Made by a program: the position numbers and the translations under genes. From an uncultured Lentisphaeria bacterium (lineage in GTDB: Bacteria; Verrucomicrobiota; Lentisphaeria; Victivallales; Victivallaceae), in NCBI GenBank assembly GCA_949282965.1, contig CASDQW010000001.1, forward strand, positions 1 through 49,118: a DNA stretch of 49,118 nucleotides. Direction: 5' to 3'. Below are positions 17,898 to 25,416 of this stretch, piece by piece (within the stretch, counting starts at the first letter, position 1; every line of letters begins with the position of its first letter). The notes below the pieces were generated by a model. It saw only the letters and a list, made by a program, of their open reading frames with translations, searched no databases and had not been told where the DNA came from.

Positions 17898-18998
17898 TCA
17901 AACTGAAAAACGCACGTGAATCACGTCCCCGTCCTGAATCAGGTAATCCTTGCCTTCTATACGCAGCTTTCCGGCTTCTTTCGCCTTGTTCCAGCCGCCG
18001 CAGGCCACCATGTCTTCATAGGAAACCGTTTCCATGCGGATGAACCCCCGGCAGAGATCGGTATGGATTTTGCCGGCGGCCTGCGGCGCGGGTGTCCCGC
18101 GGGTCACGGTCCAGGCCCGGGCTTCCATCGGTCCGGCGGTGAAAAACGTCAGATAATCCAGCAAACGATACCCCGTCCGGATCACCCGATTCAGTCCCGG
18201 TTCGGCAATTCCAAGGTCCTCCATGAACAGCTTCGCCTCCTCCGGCTCCAGCTGGCCGAATTCCTCTTCCAGCTTGGCGCAGACCGGCACCACCTCCAGA
18301 CCGTGTCCGGCGGCATATTCCTCCAGTCGCCGGGCGGCGTCCGACGAGCCGAAATCGCGAAAGGTTTTCTCGTCGGTGTTGGCGCAGATGAATGCCGGCA
18401 GAATCGTCAGCAGCCCGAAAGAACGGACCAATTCGACGGTTCTGGGATCGTCGCGGTCATAGGACGGCAGGCGACCTTCAGAAAGCTGCGCCGCCAGATC
18501 CTTGATCAAGGAAAATTCGAGCTTGGCGTCGGCATCGTTGGAACGGGCGAGTTTGTGTGCTTTGTCGCGGCGTTTTTCCAGCATCTCCAGGTCGGCCAGC
18601 ATCAGTTCGGTGATAATCACCTCCAGGTCGCTGACCGGATCGCACCGGCCATCCACATGCACCACATCAGGATCCTCAAAAAGGCGCACCACATGGGCCA
18701 CCGCGTCCACGTTGCGAATATGTCCCAGAAACTGGTTGCCCAGCCCCTGCCCCTGGCTGGCGCCCTTGACCAGACCGGCAATATCAATGAACTTCAGCGT
18801 GGACGGAACGATTCGCCCGGAATGTTCCAGATCCGATAAAACCTGAAGCCGTTCGTCCGGAACCGGCACCACGCCGGTATTCGGTTCGATGGTACAGAAA
18901 GGGAAATTGGCGGCCTCCGCCCCCCCCTTGCACAGCGCATTGAATAAGGTGGATTTGCCGACGTTCGGCAATCCGACAAAACCGCAGGAAAAACTCAT
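17898..18998 (-). CDS. ychF: Ribosome-binding ATPase YchF (OLA1 family)
   Basis: 366 residues, the normal length. P-loop G1 GLPNVGKSTLFNAL near the N-terminus, G3 DIAGLVKGASQGQGLGNQF, and the altered G4 region ICANTDEK typical of YchF, which prefers ATP over GTP. The C-terminal TGS domain is present (GKIHTDLCRGFIRMET to YLIQDGDVIHVRF). Binds ribosomes and takes part in stress responses. A G-rich ribosome site lies 7 nt before ATG 18998. Confidence 0.97.
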   Translation of the reverse strand: MSFSCGFVGLPNVGKSTLFNALCKGGAEAANFPFCTIEPNTGVVPVPDERLQVLSDLEHSGRIVPSTLKFIDIAGLVKGASQGQGLGNQFLGHIRNVDAVAHVVRLFEDPDVVHVDGRCDPVSDLEVIITELMLADLEMLEKRRDKAHKLARSNDADAKLEFSLIKDLAAQLSEGRLPSYDRDDPRTVELVRSFGLLTILPAFICANTDEKTFRDFGSSDAARRLEEYAAGHGLEVVPVCAKLEEEFGQLEPEEAKLFMEDLGIAEPGLNRVIRTGYRLLDYLTFFTAGPMEARAWTVTRGTPAPQAAGKIHTDLCRGFIRMETVSYEDMVACGGWNKAKEAGKLRIEGKDYLIQDGDVIHVRFSV

Positions 18999-19039
18999 CT
19001 TGCCACCATTCCGGAGAAAATCCTCCCGTTCCGACTAAG

Positions 19040-19076
19040 AAAAAGCCCGCGCCCCGGATTCATACCGGGCACGGGC
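19040..19076 (-). terminator. Intrinsic terminator after TIGR04073 gene
   Basis: Minus strand: GC-rich stem of at least 10 bp (19076-19065 with 19057-19045), short loop, then five T (19044-19040). It lies 35 bp past the stop of the TIGR04073-like gene and upstream of ychF. Confidence 0.8.
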
Positions 19077-19110
19077 ACTCGCTCAAGCACTAAAACAGCC
19101 ACCGCCCCGC

Positions 19111-19521
19111 TTACTGGGCGTCGATAATGGCCTGATCGTTGTAGAAGAAGTTGTAGGCGTTGTGTTCCACATCCACCACCCACGCCGGACGCATGATCGG
19201 GCCATAACCCCAACCGGCATCCATCGGGTCATCGGTGCAACCCGGCAACGGCATCGGGAACGTCACAATGTCCACCACACCGACGACTTCACGGGCGATG
19301 GTGTAGGCCACGCCTTTGAACACGCCGTAGGTCAGACCGGCGATATTGCCCTTTTCGTTGGCCACATCATACGGTTTCATCAACAGTTCCAGCGGCCCGA
19401 ACGCCACATTGGCCACGCCGCGACCGAGTTTTTCGATCGGATTTCCGGCCGTTGCGACATTGGCGCCGAACAGCGCAACCATCAGAACTCCCGCCAAAAC
19501 CATCTGCTTTCCGAATTTCAT
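19111..19521 (-). CDS. Small secreted protein, TIGR04073 exosortase-associated family
   Basis: 136 residues with a cleavable signal peptide (to about residue 25, ATAG). The mature part opens NPIEKLGRGVANVAFGPLEL and later contains GLTYGVFKGVAYTIAREVVGVVDIVTFP, which matches my memory of the TIGR04073 family found in Verrucomicrobia and Lentisphaerae genomes with exosortase systems. No exosortase or PEP-CTERM protein lies in this window. Function is unknown; the short hydrophobic segments suggest envelope association. ATG 19521 chosen for the signal peptide; AAGGG is about 11 nt upstream. Own promoter and terminator. Confidence 0.8.
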   Translation of the reverse strand: MKFGKQMVLAGVLMVALFGANVATAGNPIEKLGRGVANVAFGPLELLMKPYDVANEKGNIAGLTYGVFKGVAYTIAREVVGVVDIVTFPMPLPGCTDDPMDAGWGYGPIMRPAWVVDVEHNAYNFFYNDQAIIDAQ

Positions 19522-19632
19522 CCGAATGCACCCTTCTGTTAGACTGGACTCACTATCCTGTTGCATGAAAAAAACATCGCTGCTGACCCGTCCTTCTCCC
19601 TGCACTGAGGCGGAAATCCGGGTTTCGTATGC

Positions 19633-19661
19633 AATATAGTTTTCCTGTGTCGAAAAATCAA
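19633..19661 (-). promoter_or_regulatory. Sigma70 promoter of the TIGR04073 gene
   Basis: TTGATT (19661-19656) and TATATT (19638-19633), spacer 17 bp. Predicted start near 19626 gives a leader of about 105 nt. Confidence 0.65.
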
Positions 19662-19711
19662 GAAAAAAATCAAGCATTTTTCTCTTTAATGGCGAAATAT
19701 CGGCAAAAACG

Positions 19712-19720
19712 TGCTATTTT
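19712..19720 (+). promoter_or_regulatory. Candidate extended -10 promoter for the queF operon
   Basis: TGC followed by TATTTT (19715-19720) resembles an extended -10 element; the -35 match at 17 bp is poor. It reads into the queF leader. Confidence 0.35.
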
Positions 19721-19730
19721 ATGGGGCAAT

Positions 19731-19818
19731 CCGCGTGGAATGCAGATGTCTTTCCACGGGAGCTGCATCGGAAAAGACGGCACCAATGCGGGCCGCCCGG
19801 AATTTTTCCGTTTTTTTT
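19731..19818 (+). promoter_or_regulatory. Attenuator-like leader before queF
   Basis: Three mutually exclusive pairings can be drawn. P1: CGTGGAA 19734-19740 with TTCCACG 19752-19758. Terminator: CGGAAAA 19769-19775 with TTTTCCG 19804-19810, followed by eight T to 19818. Antiterminator: GTCTTTCC 19748-19755 with GGAAAAGAC 19770-19778 (one bulge), which would break both others. It ends 28 bp before the queF start. No preQ1 riboswitch consensus is recognised. Confidence 0.4.
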
Positions 19819-19846
19819 GATTCAGCATGTTTCTGGAGTAAGCATC

Positions 19847-20275
19847 GTGAACAAAAGCAAAGAACGTTTCGCCGGTTTGACCCTGCTCAAATCGTCCGAA
19901 CGCAACTATCCGACCTGCCCGGAGGAAGCCCGGCTGGAAACCTTTCAGAACCTGTATGCCGACCGTGATTACATCATTGAATTCGACTGCCCGGAATACA
20001 CCTCGCTGTGTCCGGTAACCGGTCAGCCGGATTTCGGCCACATCACGGTGCGCTACGTGCCGGACAAGTCCTGCATCGAAAGCAAATCGCTCAAATTGTA
20101 TTTGTACTCGTTCCGCAACAGCAACACCTTTCACGAGGAATCGGTCAATACCATCCTCAATGCCGTAGTCGCGGCCTGTGCGCCGCGTCGCGCCGAGGTC
20201 ATCGGCCGGTTCCGTCCGCGCGGCGGGATCGCCATCAACGTCACCGCCCGTTATGGAGGAAAAATCGATGAGTGA
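19847..20275 (+). CDS. queF: NADPH-dependent preQ0 reductase (7-cyano-7-deazaguanine reductase)
   Basis: 142 residues, short monofunctional QueF type (EC 1.7.1.13) that reduces preQ0 to preQ1 in queuosine synthesis. The catalytic Cys55 is in SLCPVTGQPDFGH, with Asp62 following; the QueF signature CIESKSLKLYLYSFRN comes next. GTG start at 19847 with GGAG 8 nt upstream; the frame stays open back to 19721, but that part is leader sequence with an attenuator-like fold and has no family similarity. The end overlaps argJ by 8 bp. Confidence 0.95.
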   Translation: MNKSKERFAGLTLLKSSERNYPTCPEEARLETFQNLYADRDYIIEFDCPEYTSLCPVTGQPDFGHITVRYVPDKSCIESKSLKLYLYSFRNSNTFHEESVNTILNAVVAACAPRRAEVIGRFRPRGGIAINVTARYGGKIDE

Positions 20276-21500
20276 ACAGCCCTTTCAGTTTGTGGAAAAC
20301 GGTTCGGTCACCACGCCCGCCGGATTCCGCGCCGCCGGGGTCATCGCCGGATTCAAACGCACCGGCGCACCGGACTTCGCCATGCTGCTGTCGGAAACGC
20401 CGGCCCATTTCGCGGGGGCCTTCACCAGCTGCACTTTTGCCGCGGCGCCGGTTCAGCTCTGCCGGAAACGGGTACTGGAATCTTCCCGCCTCCGCGCCGC
20501 CGTCATCAACAGCGGCAATGCCAATGCCTGCACCGGCGCCGCCGGTCTGGCCAACGCCGAGGAAACCTGCCGTCTGGCCGCCGAAGCGCTGAATCTGGCA
20601 CCGGAAACCATTGCGGTCGCCTCCACCGGACGAATCGGAGTGCAGCTCCCGATGGACATCATCGCCCGGGGGATCCGGCTGGCGGCGGCGGAACTTTCCA
20701 CCACGGGCGGCAATGCTGCCGCCCGGGCGATCATGACCACCGATACCGTGCCGAAATCCGTCGCGGTCCAGTTTCAGATCGACGGCCGGACCGTTTTCAT
20801 CGGAGCCATGACCAAAGGCGCGGGGATGATCGATCCCCATCTGCAGGTGCCCCACGCCACGATGCTCTGTTTCATTACCACCGACGCCGATGCCGACAAT
20901 GAACTGCTGGCGGAAATGCTGGGAACCGGCGTGGCGGACTCTTTCAACCGCATCACCGTCGACGGCGACATGAGCACCAACGATACCGTGCTCGTCCTGG
21001 CCAACGGTTGTTCCGGCGTCACCATCCGCAAGGGAACCCCGGAAGCGAAATTGTTCAAATCCGCGCTGGACGCGGTCATGCGGGAACTGGCCCGGCGCAT
21101 GGTGGCCGACGGCGAAGGCGCCACGAAATTCGTGGAAGTGAAGGTCGTCCACGCTCCCACCCGCGAAGACGCGAAACTCTGCGCGGAGGCGGTGGCCAAT
21201 TCGCTGCTGTGCAAGACCGCCTGGTTCGGCAACGATCCGAACTGGGGCCGGGTGGTGGCGGCGCTGGGATATTCCGGTGCGACGTTCGATCCGGACCGGA
21301 CGGACATCTTTTACGACGACATGCCGGTGGTGCGACAGGGCGGCGACGCGGGCACCCGGGAAGAAGAACTCGCGGACATCATCCGCAAGCGTGACTTCAC
21401 CGTGCTCATCGACCTCCATGCCGGCGAAGAAGAATACTGGGTCTGGACCTGCGACGTCTCCTATGACTATGTGAAAATCAACGCGGACTATCATACCTGA
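20268..21500 (+). CDS. argJ: Bifunctional ornithine acetyltransferase / N-acetylglutamate synthase
   Basis: 410 residues. Recycles the acetyl group from N-acetylornithine to glutamate in arginine synthesis. NSGNANACTG (81-90) and KGAGMIDP (183-190) are family blocks; the self-cleavage site is Ala197-Thr198 in PHATMLCFITTDAD, giving alpha and beta chains with Thr198 as nucleophile. A segment GNDPNWGRVVAALGYSG near the C-terminus is conserved. ATG 20268 has GGAGG 8 nt upstream and overlaps the queF stop. Argues for a cyclic arginine pathway together with argC two genes downstream. Confidence 0.96.
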   Translation: MSEQPFQFVENGSVTTPAGFRAAGVIAGFKRTGAPDFAMLLSETPAHFAGAFTSCTFAAAPVQLCRKRVLESSRLRAAVINSGNANACTGAAGLANAEETCRLAAEALNLAPETIAVASTGRIGVQLPMDIIARGIRLAAAELSTTGGNAAARAIMTTDTVPKSVAVQFQIDGRTVFIGAMTKGAGMIDPHLQVPHATMLCFITTDADADNELLAEMLGTGVADSFNRITVDGDMSTNDTVLVLANGCSGVTIRKGTPEAKLFKSALDAVMRELARRMVADGEGATKFVEVKVVHAPTREDAKLCAEAVANSLLCKTAWFGNDPNWGRVVAALGYSGATFDPDRTDIFYDDMPVVRQGGDAGTREEELADIIRKRDFTVLIDLHAGEEEYWVWTCDVSYDYVKINADYHT

Positions 21501-21517
21501 GGAATACCATACCGAAA

Positions 21518-22324
21518 ATGAACAGAAGCAATGTAAAAGTACTGGTGATCACCGGCTTCGGCCTGAATTGCGAAAAGGAGACCGCGACAGCCTTCCGCCT
21601 GGTCGGCGCCACACCGGAGCAGGTGCACCTCAATGATCTCATCGCCGGGAAGCGGACGTTGAAGGAATTTCACATTCTGGCCTTCATCGGCGGTTTTTCC
21701 TTCGGGGACCATCTGGGCTCCGGCACGGTTTTCGCCAACCGCGTGAAGTTCCAGCTGCGGGAACAGCTGGAGCAGTTCGTCGCGGACGGGAAACTGGTGA
21801 TCGGCATCTGCAACGGGTTTCAGACGCTGACCCGGCTCGGTATGGTTCCGGCGCTCGACGGCGATTATTTCACCCAGCATGTCGCGCTGGCGCACAATGA
21901 TTCCGGCACCTTCCGGGACGACTGGTGCCGGCTTAAAGCCAATCCGGCCTCTCCCTGTGTCTTCACCGCCGGGATCGACCTGATCCGGCTGCCGCTGCGG
22001 CACGGTGAAGGCAAGTTCGTGGCGGATCCGGAAACGCTCGCACAACTGGAAGCGGCGCAGCTGGTCGCGGTCCGCTATGCCGATGCCGAAGGCCGCCCGG
22101 CCACCGCCTTCCCGGACAATCCGAACGGTTCGCTCAACGCGATCGCCGGCATCTGCGACCCCACCGGACGGGTATTCGGCCTGATGCCGCACCCGGAAGC
22201 GTTCCTCTCTCCCTACAATTCCCCGAGCTGGACGGCGGACAAGGTCGCCGGAACGTTGCCGGAGGAAGGGGACGGGGTACGGATCTTCCGCAATGCCGTC
22301 GATTATGTGGAACAACATTTCTAA
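21518..22324 (+). CDS. purQ: Phosphoribosylformylglycinamidine synthase glutaminase subunit
   Basis: 268 residues, class I glutamine amidotransferase that supplies ammonia to FGAR synthase in purine synthesis. Start VKVLVITGFGLNCEKETATAF, oxyanion/fold block IGGFSFGDHLGSG, nucleophile Cys98 in GICNGFQTL, and MPHPEAFLSPYN with the His-Glu pair. At 268 residues it is longer than the ~225-residue purS-dependent PurQ and resembles the C-terminal domain of large PurL, so its partner may be a separate PurL-like protein elsewhere. It sits between argJ and argC, an unusual place. Confidence 0.9.
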   Translation: MNRSNVKVLVITGFGLNCEKETATAFRLVGATPEQVHLNDLIAGKRTLKEFHILAFIGGFSFGDHLGSGTVFANRVKFQLREQLEQFVADGKLVIGICNGFQTLTRLGMVPALDGDYFTQHVALAHNDSGTFRDDWCRLKANPASPCVFTAGIDLIRLPLRHGEGKFVADPETLAQLEAAQLVAVRYADAEGRPATAFPDNPNGSLNAIAGICDPTGRVFGLMPHPEAFLSPYNSPSWTADKVAGTLPEEGDGVRIFRNAVDYVEQHF

Positions 22325-22348
22325 GATACACTTTCAGGAGATATTGCC

Positions 22349-23380
22349 ATGAATAAGAAGGTGAGAGTCGCAGTCTTCGGTGCCTCGGGATACGCAGGCG
22401 AGGAATTGCTGCGGATTCTGCTGCGACATCCCGACTGCGAAATCGTCGCGGTCACTTCCCGCAAAAACGCCGGACAGCCGGTGTCCACGGTCTTTCCCCG
22501 TTACACGGGCCTGAATCTTCATTTCTGTGAGCCGGACGCGGCGGAAATCGCCGGGAAATGCGACGCCGCCATCCTGGCGCTGCCGCACGGAACCGCGACG
22601 GAATTCGCGATCCCGCTGTTGCGTTCGGGCATCAAGGTGTTCGACATCAGTGCCGACTTCCGGCTGAAGAGCCCGGCCAAATACAAGGAATACTACAAGG
22701 CCGACCATCCGGCGCCGGAACTGCTCAAACAGGCGGTGTACGGTCTGCCGGAACGGTATCGCGAACAGCTGCGGACCGCCGATCTGGTGGCCTGCGCCGG
22801 GTGCTATCCGACCAGCTCCATTCTGCCGACCGCGCCGCTGCTGGCGGCGAAACTGGCCAGCCCTGAAGGTGTGGTGGTTTCCAGCTGTTCCGGCGTAACC
22901 GGAGCGGGACGCAAGGTGGATCTGGCCTACATCTTCCCGGAATGCAATGAGAGCGTGCGGCCCTACAGCCCCGCCGGGCACCGCCATCTCCCGGAAATCG
23001 AACAGGAAATGGCCGCCGCCGCCGGAGTTCCCGAAATGGCGATCAACTTCATCCCGCACCTGGTGCCGATGAACCGCGGCATTCATTCGACCATCCTGCT
23101 GCACGCGCAGCCCGGATGCACGCTGGAAAAAATCGCGGCGGCCTACGAAGCGGCCTACGGCAACGAACAGTTTGTCCGGGTGCTGCCGCAGGGGCGGCTG
23201 GCGGATACCAAGTATGTATTCATGACCAACTGCTGCGAAATCGGCTACGTGCTGGATCCGCATACCGGCAGGATCATCCTCTCGTCGGCCATCGACAACC
23301 TGACCAAGGGTGCGGCCGGCCAGGCGGTGCAGTGCCTGAATATCCGTTTCGGTCTGCCCGAAGCCGCCGGATTGATCTGA
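22349..23380 (+). CDS. argC: N-acetyl-gamma-glutamyl-phosphate reductase
   Basis: 343 residues, typical length. Third step of arginine synthesis (EC 1.2.1.38). Rossmann motif VFGASGYAGEELLRILLRHP at the N-terminus, catalytic Cys152 in ACAGCYPTSSILP, and NFIPHLVPMNRGIHSTIL in the catalytic domain. AGGAG ribosome site 7 nt upstream. Follows purQ by 24 bp, within the queF-argJ-purQ-argC run. Confidence 0.97.
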   Translation: MNKKVRVAVFGASGYAGEELLRILLRHPDCEIVAVTSRKNAGQPVSTVFPRYTGLNLHFCEPDAAEIAGKCDAAILALPHGTATEFAIPLLRSGIKVFDISADFRLKSPAKYKEYYKADHPAPELLKQAVYGLPERYREQLRTADLVACAGCYPTSSILPTAPLLAAKLASPEGVVVSSCSGVTGAGRKVDLAYIFPECNESVRPYSPAGHRHLPEIEQEMAAAAGVPEMAINFIPHLVPMNRGIHSTILLHAQPGCTLEKIAAAYEAAYGNEQFVRVLPQGRLADTKYVFMTNCCEIGYVLDPHTGRIILSSAIDNLTKGAAGQAVQCLNIRFGLPEAAGLI

Positions 23381-23388
23381 AGAGTCCC

Positions 23389-23429
23389 CGCGTTCCGGCG
23401 GCTTTACGGCAACGCGCCGCCGGAGCGCG
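23389..23429 (+). other. Long GC hairpin between argC and the GT2 gene
   Basis: A 14-bp stem (23389-23402 with 23416-23429, one T-G pair) and 13-nt loop just after argC. No T run follows, so it is not a standard terminator; it could stabilise the argC 3' end or cause rho-assisted stopping. Confidence 0.45.
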
Positions 23430-23460
23430 GCAACGCGCATCCTGAAAGTACGGTTTCGCC

Positions 23461-24426
23461 ATGAAGAAAAAAATCAGCGTCGTCACCAACTGTTACAACG
23501 AAGCCGAAAACCTGCCGGAACTTTATCAGCGGTTGAAAGCGGTTTTCGCCGCGTTGCCGCAATATGATTTTGAGATCATCATCGGCGACAACCATTCGAC
23601 CGACGGCAGCCGGGAAATCCTCCGACGCATCGCGGCGGAGGATCCGACCTTCAAGGTCATTTTCAACGCCAACAATTTCGGCCATATCCGCTCGCCGTTT
23701 TACGTACTGCTGCAGGCGCAAGGCGATGCGGCGATCGCCATGTGTTCCGACCTGCAGGATCCGCCGGAAATGCTGCCGGAGCTGATTGCCGCATGGGAAG
23801 ACGGAAATGAAGTGGTGTGCGCGGTTAAACCGGTCAGCCGGGAAAATCCGCTGATGTTCTTCATCCGCCGCTGTTATTACCGGCTGCTGAGCCGCTTTTC
23901 CGAAACGGAGCAGGTGCAGAACTTTTACGGATTCGGACTATACGGGCGCAAATTTCTGGACGCCTTGAAATTGTATCACGATCCCTACCCGTATTTCCGG
24001 GGGCTGATCGGAGAAATCGGATTCCGCCGCATCGAACTGCCGTTTGTCCAGGACGTGCGCAAACACGGCAAAACCAAAAACAACTGGTTCACCCTGTACG
24101 ACATGGCCATGACCGGCTTCGTCAACCACACCAAACTGCCGCTGCGCCTGGCGGTCTTCTGCGGCTTCGTGCTGGCCATCCTGAGTCTGCTGGTGGCGGC
24201 GGGATATTTCACCTACAAGCTGCTCTACTGGGACACCTTTTCCCTCGGTCTCGCGCCGCTGGTGATCGGCCTGTTTTTCTTCTCCGCGGTGCAGCTGATC
24301 TTCATCGGCATCATCGGCGAATACCTCGGCGCGGTCTGGACGCAGGTCAAGGACAGACCGCTGGTCGTCGTCGAGGAAACCTTGAACTTCGACCGGGATG
24401 AATCCGCCGGAAACGAATCGCGGTGA
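23461..24426 (+). CDS. GT2-family membrane glycosyltransferase (DPM1/GtrB-like)
   Basis: 321 residues. N-terminal GT-A domain: ISVVTNCYNEAENLPELY, GDNHSTDGS, and MCSDLQDPPEM, which is the metal-binding DLQD type seen in polyprenyl-phosphate glycosyltransferases. Two C-terminal membrane helices (about 222-250 and 260-295) place it in the inner membrane. The likely reaction is transfer of a sugar from a nucleotide donor to a polyprenyl phosphate or lipid for envelope glycans; acceptor and sugar unknown. Ribosome site before ATG 23461 is weak. Confidence 0.88.
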   Translation: MKKKISVVTNCYNEAENLPELYQRLKAVFAALPQYDFEIIIGDNHSTDGSREILRRIAAEDPTFKVIFNANNFGHIRSPFYVLLQAQGDAAIAMCSDLQDPPEMLPELIAAWEDGNEVVCAVKPVSRENPLMFFIRRCYYRLLSRFSETEQVQNFYGFGLYGRKFLDALKLYHDPYPYFRGLIGEIGFRRIELPFVQDVRKHGKTKNNWFTLYDMAMTGFVNHTKLPLRLAVFCGFVLAILSLLVAAGYFTYKLLYWDTFSLGLAPLVIGLFFFSAVQLIFIGIIGEYLGAVWTQVKDRPLVVVEETLNFDRDESAGNESR

Positions 24427-24430
24427 CCCC

Positions 24431-25393
24431 ATGGCGCTGCTGGAAGTCTCCAACCTGAAAGTGCACTATCCGGTACGCGGCCCCTTCTGGCAGCCGCGCC
24501 GCAGCGTCCGCGCCGTGGACGGAGTCAGTTTTCAGCTGGAAGCCGGAGAAACACTGGGCCTGGTCGGAGAATCCGGCTGCGGGAAAAGCACCCTCGGGCG
24601 TGCCATTGTCCGGCTGGAAGAACCGACGGCGGGTTCCATCCGGCTGAACGGTGTGGATCTGTCCACGCTTTCCGGAAACGCCCTGCGACGGGCGCGACGG
24701 GATTTCCAGATGATTTTTCAGGATCCTTACGGATCGCTCAATCCGCGGCTGACCATCTTCTCGGCGCTGAATGAAGTGCTGCGACTGCATACGACGCTGG
24801 ACGCGGCGGGCAGAAGACGTCGTGCGGCGGAACTGCTGGCACTGGTGGGACTGAATCCCTCCCAGCTGGAGCGTTATCCCCATCAGTTCAGCGGCGGCCA
24901 GCGGCAACGCATCGGCATTGCCCGGGCACTGGCCACGGGACCGAAACTGATCGTCGCGGACGAACCGGTATCGGCGCTGGACGTCAGTGTGCAGGCACAG
25001 ATCATCAATCTGCTCCAGGACATTCAGCGCGACACGGGAACCGCTTTTCTGTTCATCGCGCACGATCTGGCGGTGGTGGAGCATATCAGCCGCCGGATAC
25101 TGGTCATGTATCTCGGGCACATCGTCGAATCGGGGGAATCGCAAAGTTTGTGCGCCGATCCGAAACACCCCTATACCCGCGCCCTCCTCTCGGCGGTGCC
25201 GACGGTGGAGGGGCGCCACCGGAACAATCGGATCGTTCTGGAAGGCGACGTCCCGTCTCCGCTGGCCCCGCCAACCGGCTGCCCGTTCCATCCGCGCTGC
25301 CCGCAGGCCACCGAGGAATGCCGCCGCAACTGTCCGGAATTGAAGCCGTTGCCCGACCTGCCGGAGCGGCAGGTCGCCTGCTTCCACGCCTGA
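24431..25393 (+). CDS. Orphan OppF/DppF-type ABC transporter ATP-binding protein
   Basis: 320 residues. Walker [13 protein letters not shown] (46-57), Q-loop [14 protein letters not shown], signature [15 protein letters not shown], Walker [14 protein letters not shown], and the C-terminal oligopeptide/dipeptide extension with [15 protein letters not shown] and later Cys residues (the family's cysteine cluster). Normally it pairs with OppD, two permeases and a binding protein for peptide import; none are in the window. Start 24431 has no clear ribosome site; ATG 24398, overlapping the glycosyltransferase gene, is an alternative. Confidence 0.9.
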   Translation: MALLEVSNLKVHYPVRGPFWQPRRSVRAVDGVSFQLEAGETLGLVGESGCGKSTLGRAIVRLEEPTAGSIRLNGVDLSTLSGNALRRARRDFQMIFQDPYGSLNPRLTIFSALNEVLRLHTTLDAAGRRRRAAELLALVGLNPSQLERYPHQFSGGQRQRIGIARALATGPKLIVADEPVSALDVSVQAQIINLLQDIQRDTGTAFLFIAHDLAVVEHISRRILVMYLGHIVESGESQSLCADPKHPYTRALLSAVPTVEGRHRNNRIVLEGDVPSPLAPPTGCPFHPRCPQATEECRRNCPELKPLPDLPERQVACFHA

Positions 25394-25416
25394 TCCCGCC
25401 TGTGGTGGCGCCGCAT

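Noticed and set aside
19721..19846. In-frame N-terminal extension of queF
   Set aside because: QueF family similarity begins near the GTG at 19847, which has a ribosome site; the extension covers the attenuator-like T tract and encodes runs of Phe.
19731..19846. Canonical preQ1 riboswitch before queF
   Set aside because: The compact hairpin with A-rich tail and conserved C-rich loop of preQ1-I, or the preQ1-II layout, cannot be drawn here; only the terminator-type fold is supported.
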